Notes: generated by a model from the sequence alone, not told the origin. A stretch of 64,000 nucleotides of DNA from Spirulina subsalsa PCC 9445 (GCF_000314005.1 NZ_JH980292.1:1064864-1128863), one strand, 5' to 3'. Shown: positions 1-9,047, counted from the first letter of the stretch. Program-made: numbers and translations.

Positions 1-49
1 CGTTTACTTGGTCTTTCAGGTTGGCGCATTGCGGATAGTCTTGACTCAT
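1..49 (-). CDS. 5' end of an unknown gene, cut by the window edge
   Basis: On the minus strand an ATG at 47-49 opens a frame of 16 codons (MSQDYPQCANLKDQVN) that runs off the left edge. A G-rich stretch (CGGGGTAAT) lies just upstream as a possible ribosome binding site. The peptide is too short to assign to a family. It could be a real gene start or chance. Confidence 0.4.
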   Translation of the reverse strand, partial: MSQDYPQCANLKDQVN

Positions 50-521
50 TATTACCCCGATTCTTTAGGCTAGAACATTTATAGCTACAGAGAATCATTG
101 TCCTCTTTCGGAAAGATAGCAAATTTTCCGACTGGGTAAAATGATTGACCATAAATTTAATCTTTTTTTACGGTCTTTGACGCTTGTGTAAATGCAGCAA
201 ATATGATAGGAAATGCAAGGGAATTACTGAAAAAAAGATTAACCTGAAATGGCGGTTTCTCCTTGAAAATACTGAAGACATTAGGACAGTGGCATTCGTG
301 TTTTTTCTGAGAGTCCCTCCCGTCTACTTTGAGAAAACTTTACTCTTGTTCTGTGCCGTTGAGGCTTAAGGTGTCCGCAAATGATTATTTTTCTTGAGTT
401 ACAGGGCAGAAGAGATTCAAGAGGTGCCGGGAATTTTTTGTGATGGCAGGATAAAGCTGTGATATAAATCACGAGGCAACCTGTAAAAAGATCACAGTAG
501 TTCGCGGGAAACTAGCAGAAG
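50..521. other. Intergenic region, no supported gene
   Basis: About 470 bases between the gene leaving the left edge and the small gene at 522. The short open frames on both strands (for example 184-369 plus and 281-472 minus) have no visible motif or good ribosome binding site and overlap each other. The region is AT-rich with T-runs near 165-172. It presumably holds the promoters of the two flanking genes, but I could not place them. Confidence 0.5.
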
Positions 522-749
522 ATGAGGGACAAATCAAATTCTGCTGGAACCATCGTGGATACTTCACATATCATTCGACTCTTAGTAGAAAAAGCCCTCT
601 ATATTAAGAGACTCACCCCGGAAATTGAAAATGGCATTAATGAGGAATTAACCCGCTTGGGTCATATTTCCGAGGTAGACTATGAGGCATTAGAATTGTT
701 GATGGCGGAAATGGATGCCGGACGAATTCAGTTAGTGTCTAGTGTCTGA
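522..749 (+). CDS. Small conserved-looking hypothetical protein (75 aa)
   Basis: 75-residue acidic, helix-rich soluble protein with no signal peptide or membrane segment. A weak purine-rich site (AGAAG) precedes the ATG. I do not recognise a named domain; the regular alternation of charged and leucine-rich stretches (residues 15-70) looks like a compact helical protein of a type often found conserved among cyanobacteria. Its 3' end overlaps the convergent gene at 732-1136 by 18 bases. Confidence 0.6.
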   Translation: MRDKSNSAGTIVDTSHIIRLLVEKALYIKRLTPEIENGINEELTRLGHISEVDYEALELLMAEMDAGRIQLVSSV

Positions 750-1136
750 ATGCCGCCAAAAAAATTTCATCACTCGATTTAAACGTTGTCGTGCGATCGC
801 TTGTTGTGCTGAATCCGGCACGAATCCATCACGGGGATTTAGTTGTACCAAAAGCGGAATGGTTTCTGTATCTAAAGCCACTTGAAACCCATGATCGGGC
901 CAAACTAAATCCGAGGCTTGTCGCAAATCCTCCACTTGAGGATCCGTTTCTGGGTCGGAATATTTGACCCAGAACAGAGGACGCACCCAACACATCCCGC
1001 GCTGGGGAATCCATTGGATAACCTCCCCATAAAGACGGGCATAAGCACCACAAGATTCCTGTTCCAGATGTGCTTCTAAATAAACAATTTGTTGAGGGGT
1101 AAAGGGAGCAACAGAATCAAACATAGGAGAATTCAT
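732..1136 (-). CDS. Hypothetical protein, cyanobacterial type (134 aa)
   Basis: A soluble protein rich in Trp, Gln and Pro, with a short run FTPQQIVYLEAHLEQES near the N-terminus and WPDHGFQVAL in the middle. No catalytic motif is visible and I do not recognise the family. The open frame can begin at a TTG at 1163, but the ATG at 1136 is the more likely start; the next ATG is at 1124. The upstream neighbour at 1189 is divergent, so the short gap carries both promoters. Its tail overlaps the tail of the gene at 522-749. Confidence 0.6.
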   Translation of the reverse strand: MNSPMFDSVAPFTPQQIVYLEAHLEQESCGAYARLYGEVIQWIPQRGMCWVRPLFWVKYSDPETDPQVEDLRQASDLVWPDHGFQVALDTETIPLLVQLNPRDGFVPDSAQQAIARQRLNRVMKFFWRHSDTRH

Positions 1137-1188
1137 AAATGATGATCCATTATTAAAGCGCAATCCTGCGCACTCGCTTAACTTAAGG

Positions 1189-3276
1189 ATGATTTTAACT
1201 CAACGCCTCGGCTTATGGTTCTCCCTGCTTCTTTGTACTATTACTCTTGTCCTTTCCTTGGGAATGTCGAATCAGATGAGCCATCAGCACACAGAAATCC
1301 TCTGGGATACTTGGGGAGTTCCCCATATTTTTGCGCCCGATTTAGAACAGGTCTTAACCGGATTTGGCTATGCCCAAATGCACAGTCACGGCAATTTAAT
1401 TTTACGCCTCTATGGGCAAAGTCGAGGCAGGGCGGCTGAATATTGGGGGGAGGATTATCTCCCTTCAGACCGCTATGTTCATCAGATGGGGATTCCCGAA
1501 CGGGCGCAACAATGGTATCGTTCCCAAACACCCCAAATGCGACGCTATTTAGATGCTTTTGCCGGGGGAATGAACCGTTATGGTCAAGAACATCCCCAGT
1601 TATTAGCCGACTCTTTAAAGGTGGTATTTCCCCTCACAGGAGTTGATGTTTTAGCCCATCTGCAACGGGTGATTCATTTCCAGTTTCTCAGTCCTCCTGT
1701 TAGGAATTCCCGACTCCCTCAAGGGTCCAATGGTTGGGCGATCGCACCCAGTCGTTCTCAAAGCCAAAATGCCTTACTCCTTGCTAATCCTCACCTCCCC
1801 TGGCAGGATTTTTATTTATGGTATGAAGCCCATTGGGAAACTCCCCAGACCAAACTCTATGGGGCGGCCTTAGTGGGAATGCCTATGTTAGCGATCGCCT
1901 TTAATCAACACCTTGGCTGGACGGCTACCGTCAACACCTACAACGGCAGAACCTTCTACGAACTCAACCTAGCGGGGGAGGGCTACCAATGGGAGGGGGG
2001 AGTCCGCCCCTTTGACCGGGTAGAAAAGCACCTCAAAATTAAACAACCCGACGGCCATTTTCGCACCGAATCCCTGATCGTCGAACGCTCGCTCCACGGC
2101 GTAATTCTAGAGAAAAATGACCAAAAGGCGATCGCCCTCAAAGTCGCAGGCTTAGACCGTCCCCACATCCTCGCCCAATTCTTACAGATGGCAGAAGCCC
2201 GCAATTTTCGACAATTTCAACAAGCCATATCTCAACTACAACTGCCCCTCTTTAACCTTTTATATGCCGATCAATCCGGCAACATTGCCTATATTTTTAA
2301 CGCCCTCATCCCCCAACATTCCCAAGGCAATTGGGAGGACTGGAAAAAAACAATCCCCGGTCATCAAGCTAACACCTTATGGACCCATTATCACCCCTAT
2401 CAAGACTTACCCCAACTCCTTAATCCTGCCACAGGTTGGTTACAAAATACCAACGATCCTCCCTGGACTAGCACCTTTCCCCCCCTCCTACAACCGGAAG
2501 ACTATCCTGCCTATTTTGCCCCCAATTCCTTAACCGGAGCATTAAACATTTTTCGCACACAACGCTCCCTCAAAATGCTCCTAAATTCTCCATCTTGGAC
2601 TTTACAACAGATGATAGAGGCAAAATTTTCCAGCCACCTAGAACTCGCCGATCGTCTCCTTGATGATCTCATAAACGCCGCCCAAGATTCCCCCCGTCCT
2701 CTCATCCAACAAGCAGTAAACATCCTCTCCCACTGGGATAGACAAGCCAATGCTAACAGTAAAGGCGCCGCACTCTTTGCCATGTGGTTTCTCTCCATGA
2801 ATCAACAATCCCTCTTTAGCACCCCTTGGAATCCCGCCGATCCCCTCAACACCCCCCACGGATTAAGCAATCCTCAACAAGCGGTTTCAATTCTGGAAAA
2901 TAGTACTTTACAACTGAAATTAGCTTGTGGTAAGATTGATGTAGAATGGGGTGATTGTGTGCGTTTAAAACATGGAAGCCTAGAACGCCCAGCTAGTGGG
3001 GCTTCTGGACAACTAGGGAGTTTTAGTGTACTAGACATTTCACCCATAGCGGGACAAAAATTTCAAGTTGTGGGGGGAGATGGGTATATGGCAGCGATTG
3101 AATTCTCCCAGCCCTTGCGTGCCAAAGTTCTCAACCCTTACGGCAACGCCACCCAGCCCCACTCTCCCCACCGAGGAGATCAAATTCCCTTATATGCCCA
3201 GCAAGAAATGCGTCCTCTGTGGTGGACTCGTTCTGAGATTGAGGATCATTTAGAGGAGCGGCAGGAATTGCCTTAA
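1189..3276 (+). CDS. Penicillin acylase family (Ntn hydrolase), secreted
   Basis: 695 residues. Residues 1-25 form a hydrophobic signal or anchor segment, so the enzyme probably acts outside the cytoplasm. The family makes a precursor that self-cleaves before a catalytic Ser; here the junction is QGSNGW with Ser180 as the expected nucleophile, after an alpha-chain with the typical ILWDTWGVPHIFA opening (residues 37-49). Members hydrolyse amide bonds of penicillins, N-acyl-homoserine lactones or acylated peptides. The family includes the AHL acylase AiiC of Anabaena, so quorum quenching is possible, but the substrate cannot be read from sequence. It stands alone, with an upstream divergent gene and a downstream convergent one. 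Confidence 0.85.
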   Translation: MILTQRLGLWFSLLLCTITLVLSLGMSNQMSHQHTEILWDTWGVPHIFAPDLEQVLTGFGYAQMHSHGNLILRLYGQSRGRAAEYWGEDYLPSDRYVHQMGIPERAQQWYRSQTPQMRRYLDAFAGGMNRYGQEHPQLLADSLKVVFPLTGVDVLAHLQRVIHFQFLSPPVRNSRLPQGSNGWAIAPSRSQSQNALLLANPHLPWQDFYLWYEAHWETPQTKLYGAALVGMPMLAIAFNQHLGWTATVNTYNGRTFYELNLAGEGYQWEGGVRPFDRVEKHLKIKQPDGHFRTESLIVERSLHGVILEKNDQKAIALKVAGLDRPHILAQFLQMAEARNFRQFQQAISQLQLPLFNLLYADQSGNIAYIFNALIPQHSQGNWEDWKKTIPGHQANTLWTHYHPYQDLPQLLNPATGWLQNTNDPPWTSTFPPLLQPEDYPAYFAPNSLTGALNIFRTQRSLKMLLNSPSWTLQQMIEAKFSSHLELADRLLDDLINAAQDSPRPLIQQAVNILSHWDRQANANSKGAALFAMWFLSMNQQSLFSTPWNPADPLNTPHGLSNPQQAVSILENSTLQLKLACGKIDVEWGDCVRLKHGSLERPASGASGQLGSFSVLDISPIAGQKFQVVGGDGYMAAIEFSQPLRAKVLNPYGNATQPHSPHRGDQIPLYAQQEMRPLWWTRSEIEDHLEERQELP

Positions 3277-3351
3277 GTCCCCATTTTGACAAGTTAAGGC
3301 TTTTGTCCTTTTGTCAAGGCAAAAGGCAATAGTCAGGAGTTGCGAGTCATG

Positions 3352-3732
3352 TCATTGTGATTGATTTAAGATTTCCAAAATCTTCGCCCCAAACGTTAAA
3401 GGATCAAATAATTTAGGTAAAATCGCCCAGACTCCCAACTGGTAGTAATTGGGATCATTTTGGATATAACTTGCCACCTTAGCCGTGAGTAAGATAACCG
3501 GAATTTTCTCCGTTTCTGGTTGACCTCGCAAACGGTGAAGGGTTTCCATTCCATCCAAATCAGGCATCATCACATCCAAAAGAATCACATCCGGGCGTTG
3601 TTGCTTTGCAATTTTGATCCCTTCCTTTCCCGAAGCCGCCGTAAATACTTCCCATCCGCCACTCACTTCTAAACTGAGTTGGACAACCTCCCTAATATCA
3701 TCCTCATCATCAATCACCAAAATCCGTTTCAT
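3352..3732 (-). CDS. Single-domain response regulator (CheY-like receiver)
   Basis: 126 residues that form only a receiver domain. Visible landmarks are the acidic pocket D8/D9, the phospho-acceptor D53 in LLDVMMPDLDG, the switch Thr83 and Lys107. The usual Lys-Pro after beta-5 is Lys-Leu here. With no output domain, it should work by protein-protein contact, passing a phosphate or signal between kinases. No histidine kinase gene is adjacent. It lies downstream of the Get3d gene on the same strand, separated by about 190 bases that include a hairpin, so it probably has its own promoter. Confidence 0.9.
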   Translation of the reverse strand: MKRILVIDDEDDIREVVQLSLEVSGGWEVFTAASGKEGIKIAKQQRPDVILLDVMMPDLDGMETLHRLRGQPETEKIPVILLTAKVASYIQNDPNYYQLGVWAILPKLFDPLTFGAKILEILNQSQ

Positions 3733-3754
3733 CGAAAAAAATGAGTCTGAAACC

Positions 3755-3781
3755 CCGTCCTTTAGCGATAGCGAAGGACGG
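3755..3781. other. 8-bp hairpin upstream of the response regulator
   Basis: CCGTCCTT at 3755-3762 pairs perfectly with AAGGACGG at 3774-3781 across an 11-base loop. It sits between the end of the Get3d gene and the start of the response-regulator gene. It has no T-run directly after it on either strand, so it is a weak candidate terminator. The shape also resembles right-end hairpins of IS200/IS605 relics. Function unknown. Confidence 0.4.
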
Positions 3782-3925
3782 CTTTACTATTTAAGTTTAG
3801 CACTTTCACGCCATCATATCTCTCCTCTGTCACTCTGGAAGACTTTAACGAATCTTCGCCATCACAGCCCACGAGAGAATCAGGATTTGAACCTGATCTG
3901 ACAGAAGAGAGTTATGGTGAATCCA

Positions 3926-5101
3926 TTACGGTTGAAAACGAATCTTTAAATAATCCTCCTCCATCTTTGCCCCCTTGGGTTGTAAAGAGGCTAAGGATTG
4001 AGGTAACACCAAATTACGGCGATGATTGCCAATGCGAATATTTAACTCATCCCCTGATTTATTCAACTGAATCTTATCCTTCGTCATACCCGGTAAATAC
4101 AACTCCAGACTGTAATGATCCCCACCTTGAACCACCCGTACCGTATTTTCTTGATGATAAACTTGGGTCGGATCTTCATTCGGATAAAGCAATTCTTTCA
4201 GCTTTTGTAACGCGTCCATCCCACACATTTCCTCAGAAAAAAGTGGAATTTCTTTCACCGGTAAAGGATGAAAATTCTCATGAATTTCTGCCTTATATTG
4301 CTTCTGACTTTCCTTCCAACGTTGGAAAAATGGATCACTCACTTCATCGGGAATAATCCGATTGGCAATCACCAAATCCGTCGCCACATTGTATAAACTT
4401 AAATAAGCATGAGCGCGTAGAGATTCTTTAATCACCATTTTCTCTGGATTCGTCACCAAACGCACCGAGGTTTGAGCATTATCCGTTAACACCTTTTCCA
4501 ACGCCTCAATCTGCTCATAAAACTCATAAGGTGCGTCCATCACCTCCTTATCCGGCAAGGAAAAGCCCGTAATTGGTTTAAAAATCGGTTCAAAAAGAGG
4601 CCTTAACGCCACCGACATCCCTTGTAAAGGTTTGTAAAATCTTCTCATATACCATCCCCCCACCTCCGGGATACTTAACAACCGTAAGGCGGTTCCTGTA
4701 GGTGCAGAGTCTATAATCAGAACATCATAATCCCCCTCATCGTAATGGCGCTTCATCCGCACCAAGCCAAAAATCTCATCCATCCCCGGCAAAACGGCCA
4801 ACTCCTCCGCTTGTACCCCATCTAATCCTCGGGCTTGCAATACTTGGGTAATGTAGCGTTTCACAGCCCCCCAATTGCCCTCCAACTCCATCAGGGCATC
4901 CAATTCCGCCCCCCAGAGATTCTCAACCACAGGACGGGCATCATGCCCCATTTCCTGATCAAAACTATCCGCTAACGAGTGGGCTGGGTCTGTACTCAGC
5001 ACTAGGGTTTTATAGCCCAATTCTGCACAACGTAAACCTGTAGCAGCTGCCACTGAGGTTTTACCTACCCCACCTTTACCCGTCATTAAAATTAAGCGCA
5101 T
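3926..5101 (-). CDS. Get3d-type ArsA/Get3 ATPase with C-terminal alpha-crystallin domain
   Basis: 391 residues. The deviant Walker A motif GKGGVGKT is at residues 8-15, followed by Get3/ArsA signatures such as [14 protein letters not shown] and a [12 protein letters not shown] switch region. After about residue 315 comes a small Hsp20-like domain ([18 protein letters not shown] onward). This architecture matches the Get3d/cyanobacterial ArsA group described in Nostoc and plant plastids, which dimerises and has a hydrophobic groove. The client is unknown; a role in handling hydrophobic proteins is inferred. The ATG is the first codon of the P-loop strand, which fixes the start. It is transcribed away from the DUF2358 gene's end, same strand. 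Confidence 0.9.
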   Translation of the reverse strand: MRLILMTGKGGVGKTSVAAATGLRCAELGYKTLVLSTDPAHSLADSFDQEMGHDARPVVENLWGAELDALMELEGNWGAVKRYITQVLQARGLDGVQAEELAVLPGMDEIFGLVRMKRHYDEGDYDVLIIDSAPTGTALRLLSIPEVGGWYMRRFYKPLQGMSVALRPLFEPIFKPITGFSLPDKEVMDAPYEFYEQIEALEKVLTDNAQTSVRLVTNPEKMVIKESLRAHAYLSLYNVATDLVIANRIIPDEVSDPFFQRWKESQKQYKAEIHENFHPLPVKEIPLFSEEMCGMDALQKLKELLYPNEDPTQVYHQENTVRVVQGGDHYSLELYLPGMTKDKIQLNKSGDELNIRIGNHRRNLVLPQSLASLQPKGAKMEEDYLKIRFQP

Positions 5102-5154
5102 GAGTCACCTAACTCCCACTGAAGAATTCTGAGAAGTATTTACATATATTCACT

Positions 5155-5544
5155 TTAACGGGTTTTGCCTGAAAAAAAATGTTGACGCACCACATCCCAG
5201 GGGGAAATCTCCCAAGTATCCACATGGGAGATAATCTGATTTTGGTCATTGAGGATTAAGACACTTTGACCGGGAATGGCAATGCGAGGTCGCCAAGGGA
5301 GGGGAGTAGTCCAGTGGAGCGTCCACCGGGTGAGGATTTGTTCGGGTTGCTGTTCGATGGCGTGGAGGTCTAACTGAACGGCTTTAAACCAAGTCTGGAA
5401 AAACTGGATCATTTGTTGGTATCGTGCCAGACCGCGAAATTCTGTTAGGGGGTCTTTGAAATAGACCTGGGGGTGATAAATTTCATAGGTTTGGTCTTGG
5501 GGGAAGCGTTGATAATCGGCTTTAAGAATCTCAAGAATATCCAT
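5155..5544 (-). CDS. DUF2358 family protein (NTF2-like fold)
   Basis: 129 residues beginning MDILEILKADYQRFPQ. The pattern (early helices, YHPQVYFKDPLTEFRGL, then strands with RWTLHWTTPLPWRP) fits DUF2358, a cyanobacterial and plastid family with an NTF2-like fold. The function is not known. A longer open frame reaches 5805 but would run back through the divergent cupin gene, so the ATG at 5544 is preferred. The 103-base gap to the cupin gene should hold divergent promoters. Confidence 0.75.
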   Translation of the reverse strand: MDILEILKADYQRFPQDQTYEIYHPQVYFKDPLTEFRGLARYQQMIQFFQTWFKAVQLDLHAIEQQPEQILTRWTLHWTTPLPWRPRIAIPGQSVLILNDQNQIISHVDTWEISPWDVVRQHFFSGKTR

Positions 5545-5647
5545 TGGATTTGCTCGGTACAATAGAAATAGACCACAATCTAAACCATTATCCTGATCTA
5601 TCGGGAGTCTGAAAACCTTATTACCCAGTATTGCGGAGTAAGACACC

Positions 5648-6070
5648 ATGAGCGAAGAACAAACCAATGCTTCTACCCCAACAGTAACAGAGAGTCCTTC
5701 GGATGGGAGAGGGGCTGATATTCCTGAAGGTGCAATTGTTGAAGAACGTCCTTGGGGAACGGTGACGATTTTGGAACAGGGGGAACGGTATCGCATCAAT
5801 CGCATTGAGGTGAAACCGGGCAGTCATATTAGTACCCAGATGCACTATCATCGCAGTGAACACTGGGTAGTGGTGGCTGGGACAGCGAAGGTGATTTGTG
5901 ATGGTCAGGAGACGCTGTTAATGCAGAAACAATCTACCTATGTGCCGATGAATACGAAACACCGGGTAGAAAATCCGGGGGTGATTCCCTTGGTGATGAT
6001 TGAAATTCAAAATGGGGAGTTTTTGGGGGATGAGGATATTATTCGCTTTTCGGAATTAGAGAATAAGTGA
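5648..6070 (+). CDS. Cupin, mannose-6-phosphate isomerase type II C-terminal domain
   Basis: 140 residues. After a disordered acidic N-terminus, a single cupin domain (about residues 30-130) carries PWGTVTIL, the metal-ligand cupin box with the H-Y-H-R-S-E-H-W cluster, and the second box MNTKHRVENP. This domain is the isomerase half of bifunctional ManC/AlgA enzymes; as a stand-alone protein it may isomerise mannose-6-phosphate and fructose-6-phosphate for GDP-mannose supply. No guanylyltransferase domain is present. The next gene, ocp, has its own promoter region. Confidence 0.85.
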   Translation: MSEEQTNASTPTVTESPSDGRGADIPEGAIVEERPWGTVTILEQGERYRINRIEVKPGSHISTQMHYHRSEHWVVVAGTAKVICDGQETLLMQKQSTYVPMNTKHRVENPGVIPLVMIEIQNGEFLGDEDIIRFSELENK

Positions 6071-6204
6071 AAGCAGTGGTGCGACTTCCGCCCCGACAGG
6101 GACATTGACCTGATGGAGTTTTACCCAGAAGCCCACCCCACATTTAGCACTCTAGACCAAATGGAAGCAGTGCTCAAAAAAATTCTGCATTATTGGATAC
6201 CTAA

Positions 6205-6236
6205 TTTTGTTAACTTTTGTTAAGTGTGTTAAGCTT
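6205..6236 (+). promoter_or_regulatory. Direct-repeat box upstream of ocp (HLR1-like)
   Basis: Three GTTAA-containing repeats start at 6209, 6219 and 6228 (GTTAACTT, GTTAAGTG, GTTAAGCT), about 35-60 bases before the ocp start. The 8-base units on one face of the helix resemble the HLR1 element bound by the response regulator RpaB, whose consensus is (G/T)TTACA(T/A)(T/A) repeated with a 2-base gap, although the match is imperfect. High-light control of ocp would fit. Confidence 0.4.
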
Positions 6237-6269
6237 AATTGAACATGACTTGAAGTAAAGGTACACATA

Positions 6270-7229
6270 ATGCCATTCACCATTGACTCGGCTCGTAGCA
6301 TTTTTCCTGAAACCCTAGCGGCTGACGTAGTTCCGGCCACCATTGCTCGGTTCAAGCAGCTTAGTGCGGAAGATCAACTGGCTCTCATTTGGTTTGCTTA
6401 TCTGGCAATGGGTAAAACCATCACCATTGCTGCTCCTGGGGCTGCAAATATGCAGTTTGCTCAAAGGACTCTGGATGAAATTCGGCAGATGACTCCTCTA
6501 CAGCAAACCCAAGCGATGTGCGACTTGGCGAACCGGACAGATACTCCTATGTGTCGCACCTATGCCAGTTGGTCTGCTAATATCAAGCTGGGTTTCTGGT
6601 ATGAACTGGGACAGTTTATGGAACAAGGAATTGTTGCGCCTATTCCCGAAGGCTACAAACTCTCAGCGAACGCCAATGCCATCCTAGCGACTATTCAAGG
6701 TCTTGATCCCGGTCAACAAATCACGGTTCTGCGTAATTGTGTTGTTGATATGGGGTTCGATATTAGTAAATTAGATAGCTCTCAACGGGTGGCAGAACCT
6801 GTTGTGCCTCCTAAAGAGATGTCCCAACGGACTAAAGTTCAAATCGAAGGTGTAACTAATTCCACAGTCTTGGAATACATGGATAACTTGAATGCTAACG
6901 ATTTTGACAACTTAATTAGTCTGTTTACAGAAGATGGAGCTTTACAACCTCCTTTCCAAAAACCCATTGTTGGTAAAGATAATGTGCTGCGGTTCTTCCG
7001 GGAAGAATGCCAGAACCTGAAGTTAATGCCAGAACGAGGGATTTCTGAACCGGCGGAAGATGGCTATACTCAAATTAAGGTTACTGGTAAAGTGCAAACT
7101 CCTTGGTTTGGGGGGAATGTGGGGATGAACATTGCTTGGCGTTTCTTGCTGAACCCAGAAAACAAGGTTTTCTTTGTGGCGATTGATTTGTTAGCCTCTC
7201 CTAAAGAGTTGTTGAACTTGGTGCGCTAG
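6270..7229 (+). CDS. ocp: Orange carotenoid protein (OCP1 type)
   Basis: 319-residue blue-green-light sensor that binds a keto-carotenoid and quenches phycobilisome excitation. The N-terminal helical domain (about residues 1-165) holds Tyr44 and Trp110 by the carotenoid and Arg155, which bridges domains and contacts the phycobilisome. The C-terminal NTF2-like domain (about 195-319) holds Tyr203 and Trp290, equivalent to Tyr201 and Trp288 of Synechocystis OCP, the hydrogen-bond partners of the keto group. The two-residue shift comes from a slightly longer linker (DISKLDSSQ). All key residues are intact. frp follows on the same strand, and the hairpins between them may uncouple expression. It begins at a clear ATG, matching the family N-terminus MPFTIDSARS. 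Confidence 0.98.
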   Translation: MPFTIDSARSIFPETLAADVVPATIARFKQLSAEDQLALIWFAYLAMGKTITIAAPGAANMQFAQRTLDEIRQMTPLQQTQAMCDLANRTDTPMCRTYASWSANIKLGFWYELGQFMEQGIVAPIPEGYKLSANANAILATIQGLDPGQQITVLRNCVVDMGFDISKLDSSQRVAEPVVPPKEMSQRTKVQIEGVTNSTVLEYMDNLNANDFDNLISLFTEDGALQPPFQKPIVGKDNVLRFFREECQNLKLMPERGISEPAEDGYTQIKVTGKVQTPWFGGNVGMNIAWRFLLNPENKVFFVAIDLLASPKELLNLVR

Positions 7230-7238
7230 AATAGAGTT

Positions 7239-7291
7239 CACCTAAAAATTACATAGGTGAGCGTTTAATGAATAAAAGCGCTCCCCTTTTT
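7239..7291 (+). terminator. Tandem hairpins after ocp, probable terminator or attenuator
   Basis: A first hairpin pairs CACCTA (7239-7244) with TAGGTG (7254-7259). A second pairs GAGCG (7259-7263) with CGCTC (7279-7283) and is followed by CCCTTTTT. The two overlap by one base, so they may compete. The position between ocp and frp suggests that ocp transcripts mostly end here and that frp is lower or has its own promoter. Confidence 0.6.
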
Positions 7292-7385
7292 GGTGGGATT
7301 TTTGATCGTATACTAGGGCTTAAATAATTCTTAAATAATATCGAGCAAATATCCGCTTTGGTAAGGCTCAATTGGGTAATGAAAA

Positions 7386-7706
7386 GTGAGTGAAATTGAT
7401 TGGTCTGAACAGGATAAAAATGCGGCTATAGATGCCTTACAGAAGGCTTATGAACGGGAGGTTAAGATTCTGATTGATGAGGTTAAACAAAAAGTGTTTA
7501 ATCTCACGGAAGTTGACGAAGTGTGGCAATTACACGACTTTTTAAGTTCGAGAAGACATGATATTGATGGGAAGTATGACTATCGAGATGCTGCCAGTGT
7601 GTTTGTGTTGGCCACATTAGTTAAACAGGGATGGTTAAGTCTGGAAGAATTACAGGTTTTGGGTCGAGATAAATTAGCGAAAATCTCGGCTCTGACTAGG
7701 ATCTAA
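7386..7706 (+). CDS. frp: Fluorescence recovery protein
   Basis: 106-residue helical protein that binds the OCP C-terminal domain and speeds its return from the active red to the inactive orange form. The family's signature helix is present: WQLHDFLSSRRHDIDGKYDY with Trp47, His50, Asp51 and Arg57, matching the catalytically important Trp50, His53, Asp54 and Arg60 of Synechocystis FRP. The start is GTG at 7386; an ATG seven bases upstream opens a frame that stops after four codons. The position just after ocp is typical. It ends in a short convergent gap before the LpxB-like gene. Confidence 0.95.
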   Translation: MSEIDWSEQDKNAAIDALQKAYEREVKILIDEVKQKVFNLTEVDEVWQLHDFLSSRRHDIDGKYDYRDAASVFVLATLVKQGWLSLEELQVLGRDKLAKISALTRI

Positions 7707-7778
7707 TTGTCGCACCTCTTGAAGAAGGGCGGGTTGGGTCGTTCTCGGACCACCAGCCCTCACTCCTGAACCTTGAGG

Positions 7779-9035
7779 CTAGTACAATTCCGAGATCACC
7801 AACTGACTCAACTGTTGGGCTGCCCCCCCCTGGCCTCGCACTTGGGCTAACTCTCTCTTCATCGCCTCTAAACGTTCAGGATGGTCTAAATAGTCCAACA
7901 TCAGTTCCCCAATTTGTTCCGGGGTGAGGGCTCCGACTAATTCCGGCACGATTTCCCGTTTGGCCCAGAGATTGGGCCAAGCATAAAGACGTTTGGTTTT
8001 CAGGGTATATTGCATCATCACCCAGTTAATCAGCAGGGCGAATCCTTTGCCGAGGAGGGGTAAGTTAGCCAGTAAACCGGGTAAACCATCCCAAGCGCGC
8101 ATCGCGTCCAGTTGTTGGGTGAACATCCCCACAATCATGGGAACTCCTAGGGCTCCCAGTTGGGCGGTGTTGGCTCCAACGGTGGTGAGACAAATCCGGC
8201 ATTGGGTGAGGATGTCGTAAGCGGGGAAGTCCTGCCACAGGATGATTTTCACGCCTTTGGGGGTGAGGAGATAGGGGCGCTCTCCATGGTCTGGACGGAT
8301 GAGGGTTGCTCCCACATTGCCCATGCGGGAGAGGATGGGGTTATAGTCGGGGTTGGCAAATTGAGCGAGGGTGTCAATGTCTAAGGTGGGGGCAACGGGG
8401 ATGACGAAACGGGTTTGGGGGCGCTTGTGGTGGATAAATTCGGCTAAGGCACAGCTAAAGGGTACCCCTTGGGTGAGTTTCATGGCTTTGGAACCGGGTA
8501 GGAGTCCAATCCATTCTTCCTCGGGGTTTTGGGGGGGGGTAAGGTTGCCGACATCGGCCATGAGGTCGCCGACGATGGTGAGTTTCGGGCGATATTTGGG
8601 GGGGGCTTGGGCGATCGCATTTTCATTCATCACACCCACACGCTGCACATATTGCAACCAACGGGGCTCCCACTCTACATAGGTAATAATCCTATAGCCT
8701 AGGCGTTTGCCCAATAACACGGCAAAGGCCTGATCTCCGCCCAAAAATAAGACTAGACCTCGTTGATGCCAGTCCCAGTTTTCGGCGGTTTTGCCCCAGA
8801 GGAGAAAGTTCCAAAAGTGGGGCGCATCTTGTACGCGGTCAATTTGGGGGTAGGAACGGGCGATCGCACCTTCTTTTCCCGTGGCATGGGTACAAGGGGA
8901 GAGAACCAGAGAAATCCGCACTTGGGAGCGCTCCTCCCCCAGTTGTTGCGCCAAACATTCCACCACCGGACGAACCCAAGTTGTCACTTCGCCGGGGCCG
9001 TTGGATAAAATCAGGAGGTCTATAGGCTGATTCAT
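7779..9035 (-). CDS. LpxB-like glycosyltransferase (lipid-A-disaccharide synthase related)
   Basis: 418 residues with GT-B-fold features of the LpxB family: an N-terminal SNGPGEVTTWVRP loop, the central LLPGSKAMKL segment that resembles the LLPGSR nucleotide-sugar motif, and TTVGANTAQLGALGVPMIV near the C-terminal donor site. The cyanobacterial paralogue group is distinct from the canonical lipid A enzyme, so its substrate is not known; an envelope glycolipid is likely. There is no lpxA, lpxC or lpxD nearby. The ATG lies 12 bases before the downstream end of the tandem paralogue at 9048-9545, suggesting co-transcription with it. Confidence 0.8.
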   Translation of the reverse strand: MNQPIDLLILSNGPGEVTTWVRPVVECLAQQLGEERSQVRISLVLSPCTHATGKEGAIARSYPQIDRVQDAPHFWNFLLWGKTAENWDWHQRGLVLFLGGDQAFAVLLGKRLGYRIITYVEWEPRWLQYVQRVGVMNENAIAQAPPKYRPKLTIVGDLMADVGNLTPPQNPEEEWIGLLPGSKAMKLTQGVPFSCALAEFIHHKRPQTRFVIPVAPTLDIDTLAQFANPDYNPILSRMGNVGATLIRPDHGERPYLLTPKGVKIILWQDFPAYDILTQCRICLTTVGANTAQLGALGVPMIVGMFTQQLDAMRAWDGLPGLLANLPLLGKGFALLINWVMMQYTLKTKRLYAWPNLWAKREIVPELVGALTPEQIGELMLDYLDHPERLEAMKRELAQVRGQGGAAQQLSQLVISELY

Positions 9036-9047
9036 GTAGTATTCTCT

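Noticed and set aside
1241..1531. Antisense frames inside the acylase gene and many other long shadow frames
   Set aside because: They overlap a well-supported gene in another frame and show no motifs.
3876..3900. tRNA T-arm-like sequence on the minus strand (TCAGG-TTCAAAT-CCTGA)
   Set aside because: The 17-base arm fits well, but the matching 5' acceptor strand (GAGAGAA) and the D and anticodon arms are missing within 90 bases upstream.
5545..5805. N-terminal extension of the DUF2358 gene to 5805
   Set aside because: It would overlap the divergent cupin gene and lacks family similarity.
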